Notes under the pieces: generated by a model | What the model saw: only the letters and a program-made list of their open reading frames with translations | What the model was told of the DNA's origin: nothing | The model's database searches: none | Shown here: positions 45,064 through 55,005 of the stretch, piece after piece | Numbering within the stretch: the first letter of the stretch is position 1 | Layout of the letters: every line of letters starts with the position of its first letter | DNA from: Diadema setosum | Lineage: Eukaryota > Echinodermata > Echinoidea > Diadematoida > Diadematidae | Reading direction: 5' to 3' | Length of the DNA: 64,000 bases | NCBI RefSeq assembly: GCF_964275005.1 | Contig: NC_092685.1 | Location: 15,164,579-15,228,578 of the forward strand | Program-made: the position numbers and the translations under genes

Positions 45064-48000
45064 GTAGCTTTCTTTCTTTTGGTCGCCGTCACTTTCTTAT
45101 ACGTCTCATAGACAGGGCTTTCAAAGTCGGCATGACAGTTCATTATTTCAGTCAGACTGAATCGATGGCAAACGTCATTCATGTTGGAGGGCTGTGATTT
45201 CAAGCCTAAAATTTCACTCATACACCCGTAATCGAGCGCGAAGCGTAATTAGACATTTTCAGCAAAATAAAGAGCCTTCCCATGGGAGGACAATAAGCCA
45301 TCCATGAAACGTAATTGTGTGGGACCGTGCCATACCTTTTTTTTTCGTTTTGCTGAGACCGGTCGTGCATTTAGACAGACCATTTACATTATGCCAATCA
45401 CTTTCATTAATTGCAGGTATGGGTGGACGAGCATTTGCAGTGGGACCCGGTAGAGTACTCGGGACTCCAGAACATCACGCTAAAAATAGCTGAGATTTGG
45501 CGGCCTGATCTCTCGCTCGACCAGAAGTATGACCACGCTCTTAGGACTCGAAACCGTTGCCATGACGGCAGCGGGCGACATTCGCTTAAAAGCCCGACAA
45601 TTTTTTCCCCCAAACGACCGAAAAGATAACAAACAACAAATTTGTGTTGTGTTCATACTCGGTAGTAATTCAGGCGCTTAATGCATTTTTAACACGTCGA
45701 AAGCTGTGAAAAGGCGTAAAAAGAGAAATTGCAACAATATTACACCAATTGACGCTTAATGCGTAAAATTAACTGCATCCCTGGAAACACATGTCATTAT
45801 CATTTCATGGGAACAAGTTATTGCGGGGCATCAACCCCTCCTACAGTACTCGCTGGCGCCACAAACCCTTATTTATACACATGGTGTTTTTGTGGGGGAG
45901 GGGGGGGGGGGTTATCCATAAATTTCCCGTTGATGAGATGTTTGCAATGTTAAAAAAAAAAGTTTAAAGGGATCGTATACTTTTGGTTGAGACCTGACTT
46001 CAAGGTTTCTAATATTTTGGGGTGAGATAATGAAAAACCACACTTATGAAACATGAAAGAGCATGTAATTCCAAGAGGGGTTCAACATTTATTTCACGAA
46101 AATTGATTTTTTAATGTCTGAGATGTCCAAAATAGAGCAATAGAAATAAAAGGTGGGACCCACCTTTTATAAGGATTGCTTTGTTTTACTTTGTTTTTGG
46201 ATGTCTCAGCCATTCCAAACCCCAATTTTCATTCAGTTAACTTTGAATTCCTCTGAGAATGGTATGCTCTGTATTATTTCATTGGTGATTTCTTGGTATC
46301 TCGCAAAAACTTAAAAGCCCAATCCTCATCTCTACCAATAGTATACCATCCCTGTAATATGATAATGATATCCGTAACGTAAAAAAGAAAATATTCATCC
46401 CATAAAGATGTAATTTTCCAAAATTAATAAAGGCCCCAAAATGCAATGCCTTATTAATCACACTTTACATTATAGTGAAAACGGAGATTGTATCATATTA
46501 GTCACGTGTATAATAACCTATTCGCAAAATATCCACAGTGTATATCTTTCTTTTTTCTGTGCAATCGTGATAAAACAGCAGATGACATGTTTTATGGCCT
46601 TTTCACACATACGCGCAGACTGGTTGTCGACCTCCAGCAAACAAAAGTTTATGGCAACTATCAGCAACCAACTGGCTACCAAACCCACAAATTTTTGTTG
46701 CTAAAGAAAGTGAAATGTACTTTTTTTTTGTCGGAAAATGATATAAAATATGAATTGAATTGAATTGAATTGAATTGAATTCTTAATCGATATGACCGGA
46801 TATCGACCGGTTGCCCATTTGCTGACCGTGCGAGTGCTCTGAGAACGGTTTGCGAACAACAACAACAACAACAACAACAACGACAATAAACCATTGCTCG
46901 CGGAAGGTTTGCAAATGGTGGGCAACTGGTCGGCAACTTTTATGAAGACCACTAACAATTGACCGCCGATTGGTCTTGGGCTCGGCAACAATATATTGCT
47001 ACAGGTTTACAAACGTGTGAAACTGCTCAGAAGTGCTATACCTACTACCTGCCAATGAAAAACCAACACGGTTCTACCCAAATAAGTAGTACAGTACCTG
47101 ACACGAGGACGCGGCACGTGGACGCCGAAGCTCAAGAAAACGTGATAGTAGCTTTTATACATGTGGTCTGGTCGGCTGCCACTTGGCAAATGGTGGCCTA
47201 TCAATCCAATAGTCTTCATGCCAAATACCAGAAATAACTGAAGACCAATCCGAAAGAGATTGGCAACGGTTCGGCGACTAGTTGCCAACCTTTTCACGAC
47301 CAAAGAGAGAGAAAAACAACTACAAACCAAAAGAAAAACAAGATAAAAAAATTTCGCCGACCAGTTGGTTGTCAAAATTTTTTTTTCGATACAGCATTGA
47401 AAACGTCTAGCCGACCAAAACCGCTCGCCGCCACCGGCCTCAGACCACTGACAATCGTTTGCGACTCCCCCCCCCCCCCCCAAAAAAAAAAAAAAAAAAA
47501 AGAAAGAAAGAAAGAAAGGAAAAAAAAACCCTTTTTTATGACCTGTGACAACCAACTGCCACCCAGTGATTTCAGAGGTCGTAGAATGGTCGGTGACCGG
47601 TTTCGTTTATATGTGACCAGGGTCAACGATGAGGTGAATTTCAATGTACGTTATAGGGACATTTGTTCATATCTCGTTCAATATTTATTCATAATATTAG
47701 CAACAACAAAAAAAAAAACGCTGAAACTATATACTTTGGTGTCATGGAATTTTGAAAAGAAAAACTACTGCTATATCGAAAAGAAAGGAGAAAAATAGAT
47801 TTCTTCAGCCATTCCTATATCACTCCCCTGCAGCTTTTCTTGCATTAAATTTTAACTCTTTTTTTTTTTTAAATTGGAAATCATGTGCAATCTTAAGACA
47901 CATTGCATATTCAACAGGTTCACGTTTCTGCTTTCCTCACTTAATCCATTCTTTGCCAATGAGTCAAATAAGTACAAATTTTAGGCACAAACCTACGGAC

Positions 48001-51000
48001 AGGTAATTAATTTGGCAAAGAGAGGGTTAATGGAAATGTAATTTCCGGGCTGCCTTCCAGTATCGACAAGGACTTCATTAGCATCGCAGAGAATTACGTG
48101 ACGGTACGGTACACTGGCCGGGTGGACTGGTTGTTTCCTGCCATTACGACCTCGGCCTGCAAGATCGACGTAGAGTTCTTTCCCTACGACGTACAGCGCT
48201 GCAATTTGACGTTTTACCCGTGGACTCTGGATGATCAAAAGGTCTAATCAATTTTAGATATGATTCATGTCATTTAATGATCCAAAATGAATTATGCCAT
48301 CCCCACAGTACATATATACAGGTCACTTCAGATAAACAAGAATCAGTACCAATCGATTTTAAAATGATGAAGAACCAAAACGAAAAGAAAAGGATTTGTT
48401 GAAATAATCCCAGGATTGTGAGTCATTTCACGGCCAATACCATAAATAGCTTGTTAGACTCTAATGAATCATTATGTGAGATAATGTGTTAGGTTTTTCT
48501 GTCTGAAACTTCGCACATGCTACTCATCATAGAAATTTTTACGAATCGCACACTTTTATTCCGTTAATACAGCTGCCCAACCGAGTAGACTGACAACCAT
48601 AATTCAATGAGAAAAGCATGTCCAGACCTGAAGAAGAAAGACCTTATATGCGTGTCTTTTATTGAACACGGGTACTTTCTGTTTGCGAAACAGTGGTGGT
48701 GCCTTGAATCAAATGATGCCCTAATTGGCTGGATGGCAGATTCTTACTTAACGTGCCTTGTATGGTTTAGGAAGAGCCTACGTGGCGTCACCCACTTAAT
48801 GAAGGCGACGAACTCTATAATCAGAGACTTCTTATACCAGTTTATTAATCTACTTTTCACATAACGAGATAAATCATTGTCAAAGCATTTAAATCAATAG
48901 TGGCGCTTGCGTCTGGAGTTTGTTTGGAGTGGAGTTAGTTGGTGCCGAAAACTAATGAGATTCTATGTATAAATGGGTATACAGCTCAAGTAATGGAAGC
49001 ATCCAATAGATAAACAGGATATGATATGGTGTAAGGTGATTTTTTTTTTACATGTTTTCTTTTCTCTTCTTCAAAACTGAGCCCATGGAAATCATTATCC
49101 TCGCTACTCAAAATCCTATTCCACAGATGCATTTCTACGCCATGGCCGACGAAGATGCCAGCCAAGAGAGGTACGTGCAGAATGGGATCTGGAATCTCCA
49201 GGATACCCGAGTCAACAACATCAGCATAAAGTACCCCTGCTGTCCGTCGCCCAACGACCACGTGGTCTACACCCTGACGTTTCGGCGCGAGTCGTCCTTC
49301 TACACCATCAACATCGTGGTGCCGTCCTTCTTCCTCATCGCTCTCATGCTTGTCGGCTTCTGGCTCCATCCGGAGTCCGGTGAGAAGGTGACCTTTGCCA
49401 TGAGCAATCTCCTGGCCCTAATTCTCTTCCAGCAACTCGTAGCCGACAACATGCCGCCCATAGGGGAGCCTCGGTCCATCTTGGGTTAGTATGATACTGA
49501 TATTGTAAATATATACGTCAAGAATGCGAATCACTCCTTATGACAGGCTTGTTACGCTTTTTGTTCTTTCTAGAGCAGGAATGGTAATGAAATTAATTTA
49601 CCCGGAAGGTAGATTATGAACGAACATGAAAAAAGAAAGGTGATGAGAGTGACTGAATACCGTCAGTAACTGATGATAACAAGGAAGACCCATTTTGTGG
49701 AAAAAAAAAGTAAAAAAAAAAACAAAAAAAAAAACCTGCATCCGACAATTACTATTACTTACAAAGTTCTGGCATATCAAAATTGTAGAAAACTATTCTT
49801 AGTCTAGTAATATTTCTTTATCGACGTTTCACCTTTTCCGCATAGCCCCTCTCTTTTCCTCAGGTCATACTTCGATATATAGGGAAGGTATATCATAGCT
49901 ATCGAAGGCAAAAAAAACAAACAAACAAACAAACGACACCCACAAAACATTAGTTTTCGTTTGCGGTCTTTGTGCTCTGCTAATACTTACAAACATTAAA
50001 TTTGTTGTGAAGTCGATTAAAAGTACCAGTCTTGATAGCTGCTTCTGTCTGACGTTCCTTCCTGCAGTGACGTGTTTCTCTGTACTAATTGCCCTGAGTG
50101 TGTGCAGTGTGATGCTCACAGTGATGGTTCTCCACGTGTACAATCACGAGGCTGTGTCACACCCGCCAAAGTGGTCCTTTCAGCTGCTCCGTATTTTCGT
50201 CGCGCGGGAGGCCTCCAGTACCATGAGGCAAGTTGGGCAAAACGAAGAACTCACACGATTGTTATACCCAAGATGCGTGTTTTAGAATATGAGCTGATCT
50301 AGAAGTGGTTTCAACTCTTCACGCTCTATAAACAAGGAGTAATATCTTAACACCTTTGACGAATTTTGTATATGCAAAATGTCACATTGTATTGTATGCT
50401 TTTGTTGGAAATGAAATTAACTGAAATGAAAATGAAATGAAATAACTTCATGTAGTATTGCTGGTTGCGGACTATCGTAGCGAAACATATCAAGGTTTAA
50501 TGATATTCACCATTGTTGTGAGATAATGAAGTCCCTAGGCAAGGTACTTTTTCGTCCTTGCCCTTTTCTTTAGAGGGTACTTATTAACTCTTCATTCCCA
50601 TGGTCGCTTCATTAGCAGTCAGTCCTTCATTTAAGTTGTTGTGTAACAAACAAGAAATCTAATTAAAAATCAAACAAAATCAAATGAAATTGATCAAATC
50701 TGGTAATTTGCTATATGCCAAGGAATCAGCCCCTCCACTCTTTCTCATTCCTACAAACAATAAACGCAATGATACATAACGGCAGAATGTCAAACATTAT
50801 AATATCTAAAGGCCGTGTCACACCTTTCTGGGCAAGCCTTGCGTGCGATTTGCGAAGAAAACATTTTACTACCCGGAGGTCCCCGCAGATGACCCGCACA
50901 TGACAGTACCTAGCACGTATCTCACCCGCCCTGAGGTGCGCACGCAAATCCATTTTACCCGCAACCATGCATGTTTATGCCCTGTCACACCTTTCAGGGC

Positions 51001-53616
51001 AAGCTACACGGGCTTGTTGCATGTGGGGATTTTCCAGAATATCGGACAATTTCTGAGGGTGGACAAGGATTTTAGCGAGTTTTGCACGTGTCTTACTTGT
51101 TGGACGCGTTCTACTTAAATTCTACTTGCGTGTATTCTGTGTGACCTGCGTGCCAGGCGTACGTGTCTATGGGGGCTGACAACTCAGTGAAGGAATTCCT
51201 CTGAAGAAATGGCAGAAGTCCCACAGAATGTCATTATCTTGGCCGCATACGGGGACTGCGAAGTACCTGCATTACAGCTGCGAAGTACCTGCGTGGGAGC
51301 TGCCTGGGAGATGCTGCCGGTATAAGGGTCTCCTACTGGCGTTGTGCGTGGACCTTTGCGGGCAATTCCCGCGACTCACCCGGAAAAAGTTTTGGTCATG
51401 CTCAAAACTTGGCTGCGGGTAAATCGGAATTGCGTGCGCACCTCCCGGCAACTACGGGCGAGATACGCGCTAGGTACTGTCAGGTGCGGACCACTTGCTG
51501 GGAGGTCCGGGTAGCAAAAATTTTCCCCACAAGTCAACTCGCAAGGCTTCCCCAGACACGGTGTGACAATTCCTTCAGCATGTTCAAAACTCGTTCCGGG
51601 TGAGTTGGGGGAGGGGGTTCCCCAGAGGTACACGCAGAACACCAGTAGGAGGCCCGCAGCGGCAGCGTTTCGCAGGCAACTCCTACGTAGGTACTTTGCA
51701 GCTGTAACGCAGGCACTTCTCAGCCCCCGTATGTCGCTCGTAGCTGAAAATGGATTGGTTTCACAGTTCTCACGCAGGTAGCAGGTAGATAGTACGCCTC
51801 TAGCAGTAAGACGCAAGTACACAACTCGCCAACATACTTGTTCGCCCGTAGAAAAATCCATACTCGCAACAACCCCGCGTAGCTTACCCGGAAAGGTGTG
51901 ACAGGGCCTTAACCAAAGTCAGCTTATTCAGCAAGTTTGTTAAAGGTAGGGAATCCCATTTGCATGCCTTAAATGAAGAGTTGTATAAATACAGTGGTAT
52001 GTTGAAGAGAGTATCATTTTAGAAACTCCCATAAAGTATTGAAAGTGGAAGGTAACATTTAGTACATTTTTATTGACCGTTAGATTTTGAATTGAATTTT
52101 TTTCGGGGCTCACCGTAAATTCCAGTACATTACTAGGCTACCTTTGCAGACCCTTGCACTGCATGTGTGTCCATCATGTATATTTTGTGAAGAAAGTTCA
52201 TCAAAACTTACAAACATTTCTATATACATTCTTGCCACACACTCTATATGTTTCTACATCAGCTCTTATACTTTTAGATTTGTGTTTATAGATAAAGAAT
52301 ACAGAAGACTGCAACAAATAGGCTTAAGTGTGGCTGACACACAGAACTACTGAGTAGTTGAGTTTTGTGCATTATTCAAATTGTAGATAACTGTTGACTT
52401 CCAAATTTCTCAGCAGTGGCCTAAACAAGTCCCCTGGGGTTCATATTTAATGTTTTGCTGCATTTTGGGAGGTCTGTAAAAGGTATCCCCTACCTTTAAC
52501 CCTTTGGTTTCCCATCAATTACTTGTCCATATAGGTTTTTGTGTGAAATTTGTGCAAATTTTTTGACCTATTGGCATAGAAAGGGTTAAACGAATTGATA
52601 TCGAATATTTTCCAGTTATCAGAAATATACACGCAAAGTCTGATAGACGTTAGTGAAGGATATAGCACATTGTTAACATACAGTCTTTGATAATATTATT
52701 GCTTTCATCACCTGCATTATTCTTGTGCGTGTGAGCATCAATGAGTAATTATACGTACCACGATTAGATCCGACATGTACGACTTGTGACTTCCATGCAT
52801 ACAGTTCTCCTCTAATACGTCGAACAAAACTCGTTCACTAAATGAGGAGCAACGGAAAGACGAAAGACACTCTTCCCTGGCATCCATCTGCAGAAGATGG
52901 TTAACTCCTTGACCTTTTCTTGACCTTGCGCGTTGCCATCTCAGGTCAGATGACGGAAGAAGGCTTGACGTGATGCTAACGTAAATAATTGTAAAATCAG
53001 ACGACCACAAACTCCATATGAATGAATGGAGAAAGAGAGGGTGAAAGAAAGAACACTAATTATCTATTCTTCTTGTCATACCGAAAGGCAGACAAATTAA
53101 ATATTGCTGATACTCTGCAAAGAGTCTTCTCTCCGACAGGCGAGCCATTTAATCGCTACTGGAATGGATTCACAGACTTGTTAATTTAGAAACTAGTCCT
53201 TCGTGACTCTTAATTTGCTTGACTGAAGTGCTGAGTCATGAGTTACTTTCTCTTTGTTTCGCAGAGAGTTCTATGGTCCCAATGATGACAAAAGCGAAAC
53301 AGCCACGTGTGATGCCCCCACTGCAAACATTGATTCACGTGAACCCACGAAGATGACGTGCTATAAAGACTTGGAAAGGGTGCCACCAACGTCAGTCAAG
53401 AGCGAAGCTGTCTGGAGTTTGACATTAGTCTCGATCAAAGAGACGCAGAGACAAGAACTGAATCGATTCCTGTGGAGGCACATGGCCCATGCGTTTGATA
53501 TGGCATGTGGTAGCATTCTAACCGTCTGTATGGTAGCCTGTATCTTGTATGCCTCCGTCAGTTTTTTGCTCGGAAATGAAGAAGCCCAACAGATGTACAA
53601 AACCTCAGCCGCATAA
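29475..53616 (+). CDS. nicotinic acetylcholine receptor-like Cys-loop channel subunit 2 (8 exons, 472 aa)
   Basis: Exons: 29475-29544, 43473-43615, 44934-44978, 45417-45526, 48061-48241, 49127-49484, 50068-50227, 53265-53616; total 1419 nt, all phases consistent. Signal peptide MNPLKLAVFLLVITS. Loop D WVDEHLQW (88-95), WRPD (112-115), Cys-loop C156-C170 with FPYD, loop B Trp177, loop C Tyr219 with Cys221-Cys222. M1 at about 243-263, GEK then M2 at about 269-290, M3 at about 302-324, M4 at about 435-457, and a 15-residue extracellular tail. It is a close paralogue of the gene at 8829, with identical lengths for exons 3, 4, 6 and 7, and should form a pentameric cation channel. Like its paralogue it lacks the loop A Tyr and the second loop C Tyr. 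Intron 7 has a GC donor. Intron 1 is 13.9 kb of nested transposable elements. Confidence 0.87.
30583..30660. repeat. (ATT)n microsatellite
   Basis: ATT trinucleotides with occasional ATC over about 75 bp. Confidence 0.9.
32215..32684 (+). repeat. five leader repeats with a GTGAGGAYTCTCAC hairpin core
   Basis: The core GTGAGGACTCTCAC or a close variant occurs at 32215, 32350, 32478, 32606 and 32671. The spacings are 135, 128, 128 and 65 bp, i.e. a unit of about 130 bp and a half unit. Flanking words (TGTATAGCGTCGATG, GGCCTRATGCGTTTTGG, GTTTGGTTGTRCACGT) repeat as well. Each core can pair GTGAG with CTCAC. They sit between the terminal repeat and gag of the LTR fossil. Confidence 0.8.
33205..34824 (+). 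CDS. gag-protease frame of the Gypsy-type fossil
   Basis: A single long frame (539 codons) belongs to the broken LTR element. An N-terminal helical region is followed by a KKIELEIK-rich coiled-coil-like stretch (about 90-115), a SCAN/capsid-like helical domain (about 130-285, with FREDRVEEFFQHFEK and FVDFVQ), a zinc knuckle CFFCKKDGHVMSAC (about 337-350), and a retropepsin-type aspartic protease with DTGAS (about 415-419) and LLLGNDI. This order is typical of Gypsy elements whose capsid is related to the vertebrate SCAN domain. It would not be a host gene; its base composition is more GC-rich than the surrounding intron. Confidence 0.85.
   Translation: MADVVQSFVDEPTQEGFNNLRKAELVEVARILEIPIKTSDRKAEIKDTISEFFTNTGIWPASLSEDEAGTDDGEIITPLVTPAESELKKIEIQLRMKQLEVEAKKIELEIKSIDAKSNEPSSSSSAKSSKFDALRQSQLVPKFREDRVEEFFQHFEKVAVSLEWPKEVWPTLIQSSLVGKAQEVYASLTIQECSDYENLKSSVLRAYELVPEAHRQLFRNYRRRDDQTFVDFVQHKQTHFEHWLRSSGVDDFHKLKELVLLEEVKRCVQPDQRQYLEEREVNGARRAAVLLDEYVLTHKGTFKLSSSKKGGQGVPRRGAVAPSIPKPDLDQKPNKACFFCKKDGHVMSACWKLKKKREKEGISNPKALPDAFAITRTEHLPSFERVAENYKPFISSGYVSLTPDSEQVQVHILRDTGASQSLLCANTLPFSVESSVDSEVFVRGVEGGSVRVPLHNIELKSDLVSGSVVVGILPTLPVEGVTLLLGNDIAGEKVLPHFLPSKTPVVDEATEKLVQDMPDVFPSCAVTRNGAEHLIVMMW
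34927..35372 (+). mobile_element. ACCTCCGCC inverted-repeat element, copy A
   Basis: Begins with ACCTCCGCCAAGG followed by GGAGGTTATGTTTTCG, then GTTCGTTAG repeats and GATGAAACTTGCAGGAAAGG. It ends with CTTGGCGGAGGTCTGCG and GAGTGCTTCT. The first 12 bases and the late CTTGGCGGAGGT are inverted copies. The tail is split from copy B by the element at 35373-36767. No coding content. Confidence 0.75.
35373..36767. mobile_element. 1,395-bp TIR element inserted in the array, TTCT duplication
   Basis: Perfect 16-bp inverted ends CAGTCAGACCGCAACG (35373-35388) and its complement (36752-36767) are flanked by TTCT on both sides (35369-35372, 36768-36771). The empty site is visible at about 37250-37262, where the same GAGTGCTTCT joins CTAGTTACCTCCGCC directly. 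Further inverted similarity extends inward (TTTATCGTACGCG). A direct repeat of CGACCCGTTCATAGG-type sequence occurs inside (about 35700 and 36375). No transposase frame is visible. The superfamily is not assigned. Confidence 0.8.
36777..37260 (+). mobile_element. ACCTCCGCC inverted-repeat element, copy B
   Basis: Starts ACCTCCGCCAAGGGAGGAGG and ends with two successive CTTGGCGGAGGTCTGCG blocks (37165 and 37229) before passing directly into copy C. Its segment 37058-37203 is identical to 38054-38199. Confidence 0.75.
37264..38199 (+). mobile_element. ACCTCCGCC inverted-repeat element, copy C, with internal insert
   Basis: Starts ACCTCCGCCAAGGAAGGAGG directly after copy B. About 490 bp of unrelated DNA (about 37553-38050) separates the first part from the tail. 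That insert has short inverted repeats (TCAGGTGATGTGCG and its inverse; CAAGCGT/ACGCTTG) and two copies of CAGCGCGTCTCAGG. The tail 38054-38199 is identical to that of copy B. Confidence 0.7.
38200..38402 (+). mobile_element. ACCTCCGCC element, copy D, left part
   Basis: Begins inside the GTTCGTTAG tract without the ACCTCCGCC start and runs to TTTTGGCAGGTACATGTA, where the 4.5-kb unit is inserted. The element resumes at 42928 with GGGTCACTGAACTTGGGA and fades out near 42980, shortly after GCGCGTACTTGAGG. Confidence 0.7.
38403..38820. repeat. palindromic MITE of GGTGCC/AACCTTTT hairpins
   Basis: The outer arms (38403-38474 and 38749-38820) are long inverted repeats that include CAGCACTGTCACAATAGCGA on the left. 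The centre is a set of short inverted units (AAAAGGTGCCCAT, ATGGTGCTCGT, AGAACCTTTTT). It would fold as one long branched hairpin. Confidence 0.8.
39085..40500. repeat. diverged internal duplication, offset about 930 bp
   Basis: 39085-39560 and 40012-40490 share, in order, ACACCCA-CACAGTTT-ACAAGCATGAAT, CAAGAGGTGCATCAG-GCTTTGAAATA and ATTCCTGCRTGG. The two copies have drifted with indels. They lie within the 4.5-kb unit. Confidence 0.5.
40568..40596. repeat. poly-C tract
   Basis: A C-rich run with two A interruptions. Confidence 0.85.
40884..41255 (+). repeat. four tandem repeats of 92-96 bp
   Basis: Units begin at about 40884, 40980, 41072 and 41164, each with CAGCTCATTCTTGGCTAG, then GGTTCTGG-TGATGCTGT, GGGCTATC-CGGGCT and TTCTGATCGATG. 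The last unit has a 12-bp insertion. All lie inside the 4.5-kb unit. Confidence 0.8.
41641..41810. repeat. GC-rich inverted repeat pair
   Basis: 41641-41670 (ACCCCGGGGCGCTCC, TGTACACAGTTA) and 41779-41810 are inverted copies of about 30 bp with a loop of about 110 bp. The neighbourhood (41640-42540) is unusually CpG-rich for this window and contains many TAGGCCTA-like words. No exon was recognised. Confidence 0.65.
42787..42925. repeat. GAACCATT-rich MITE fragment, right end of the 4.5-kb unit
   Basis: Repeated GAACCATTT units, then AACCTTTTTTTCTTAGAGTG. Related in style to, but not identical with, the MITE at 38403. Confidence 0.65.
45024..45062. repeat. (TA)n microsatellite
   Basis: A pure TA run in intron 3 of the second channel gene, 46 bp after exon 3. 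Confidence 0.9.
45968..46353 (+). mobile_element. TTAA-type palindromic MITE, copy 3
   Basis: Starts AGGGATCGTATACTTTTGG after TTAA (45964-45967) and ends GTATACCATCCCT, followed by GTAA, a decayed TTAA. Same inner foldback and the same ACTTTGTTTTTGGATGTCTC word as copies 1 and 4. Lies in intron 4 of the second channel gene. Confidence 0.75.
46751..46782. repeat. (AATTG)n pentanucleotide microsatellite
   Basis: Six AATTG units in tandem. Confidence 0.9.
47467..47530. repeat. poly-C, poly-A and (GAAA)n block
   Basis: A run of C passes into a run of A and then AAAG repeats; length errors are likely. Confidence 0.85.
50228..50233 (+). promoter_or_regulatory. non-canonical GC splice donor of channel gene 2, intron 7
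   Basis: Exon 7 ends ATGAG and the intron starts GCAAGT. Using this site makes exon 7 exactly 160 bp, as in the paralogue at 22745-22904, and gives the phase 2 junction needed by exon 8 (AG joined to A). The nearest GT downstream gives the wrong phase. AG|GCAAGT is the standard form of the minor GC-AG class. Confidence 0.85.
50810..51909. mobile_element. 1.1-kb GC-rich TIR element, TAA duplication (Harbinger-like)
   Basis: The ends AGGCCGTGTCACACCTTTC and GAAAGGTGTGACAGGGCCT are inverted and flanked by TAA on both sides (50807-50809, 51910-51912). A 3-bp TAA duplication suggests the PIF/Harbinger group. Inside, 50822-50965 and about 51415-51550 are inverted copies of each other, and an internal CCCTGTCACACCTTTCAGGG (about 50980) looks like an extra end, so it is a composite of at least two related elements. 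No transposase frame. Lies in intron 7 of the second channel gene. Confidence 0.75.
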
Positions 53617-53802
53617 GATTATGCGATGATTCACTCAAGTAACTCTTTGCACCATGCTTTTACCCGAGTTCAACGAGTGTCCAGCGAGTTGGGATTCCAC
53701 TGATTAAGATAAAGTCAAACTGAATATATATATATATATTTTTTCATGTTGATATTCTCCCTATCATGGCAACGCTTAGTTGTAAATTGAATGTGATTAT
53801 GA

Positions 53803-53808
53803 AATAAA
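53803..53808 (+). promoter_or_regulatory. likely poly(A) signal of channel gene 2
   Basis: AATAAA lies 187 bp after the stop codon of the second channel gene and is followed within 30 bp by GT-containing sequence. It is the first such hexamer after the stop. Confidence 0.6.
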
Positions 53809-54963
53809 ACTCCCCTAAATCTTGCGCGTGGTCTGTTCAGAAATATAAGAAAAGTCTTTCGATTAAGTTCACCGATACAAACTCATAGATAACATGTGCG
53901 CCAGCTGAAGCAAACTGCCTACATACATTTGTGCATTCTCTTCATTTATACGCATGACTTCATAAACTGTCACTGTTTTGATAGTATATAGGCAATTTTA
54001 CCTTATCCCTTTAATAAAAGAAAAGCACAGAAGGTTTCATCTATAGAGAGTTACCTTTAAGTTCAATGTGAAATAAAACATTCTAGCGTCTTTCCGTAAA
54101 ACACGTTACTACATTGTAATGAACTGACATCTTGAAATCAAGAGAATATTAATTAGAGGGGAGAAGGTTGAGATGTGAATTTTCTTCAATCTGCCTCCCT
54201 CTACATGTATGTTAAATTACAGATCAGCAGTTGCGATCTTACAAATTTCATTTCTAGATGTAGACAAATTGAAGAAAATTCACATCTCAATTGACATACA
54301 GTATGATCACGCAACTCTCCAGAAGTTTTGTGCCGCGGCCATTGTTTTCTCTGTCTTTTTTGTCTTTTTTTATTCTTCGATGTTTATATTTCCCCAACTC
54401 AAAAATTGCCATTCCTTTCAATTGTAAATATCAAGTAAGAATTAATCTCACATCAGTATCTGGTAATCTACACCCTACAAGCAATGCTTCTATGTAGATT
54501 CCTCATATTTCACATGTTAGATTGTCTTAAATGGTGTATTTGACAATTATTCATCCATGCTTTGTATTGTTATGTTTATGATTTATTCATTTGTTGAAAT
54601 GTGGAATATGGAACAATAAAAAACAAACAAAACAAAAAACAAAACATATATCTCTTTTTTTCAATTGACGAATTTCCTGCAGGTTTAACTACACTGTTTG
54701 ATTACTGATGAAGATTCTCTGTTGCAGTGAAGGGTATATAGTACAGTCAGTCATCAATCGATCAGTTAAGAAATATCTAATGTCTGGGAAATTCAATATT
54801 TCTTTGACATGAATACATATCTTATGAAGTCTGATGTTTGGAGTACATTACCCACGCAAATGATTAGCTTATGTATTGCATTCCCCGCAAAAAAAAAAAC
54901 CCTAAACACACACACAAAAAAAAAACCCAAAAGAAAAACACACATACAAACATGAAAATTTAA

Positions 54964-54965
54964 AC

Positions 54966-55002
<37 letters not shown>
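54964..55002. repeat. (CA)n microsatellite
   Basis: Almost pure CA dinucleotides. Confidence 0.9.

Positions 55003-55005
<3 letters not shown>

Larger units (their letters stand above)
46593..47632. mobile_element. possible TIR element of about 1 kb with GGCAACT-type repeats
   Basis: The left end GGCCTTTTCACACATACG and the right end CGTTTATATGTGACCAGGGT are roughly inverted over about 40 bp. The interior repeats CAACTGGT, GGTTTGCAAAT and CGACCGGTTGCC on both strands. It also holds an (AATTG)n run, a (CAA)n run and a poly-C/poly-A/(GAAA)n block. The boundaries and target duplication are uncertain. Confidence 0.35.

Noticed and set aside
47007-47555. 182-codon minus-strand frame
   Set aside because: Contains translated poly-A/poly-C (Phe and Gly runs) and lies in the putative repeat element; not a credible protein.
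48986-49369. 127-codon minus-strand frame
   Set aside because: Antisense shadow of exon 6 of channel gene 2.
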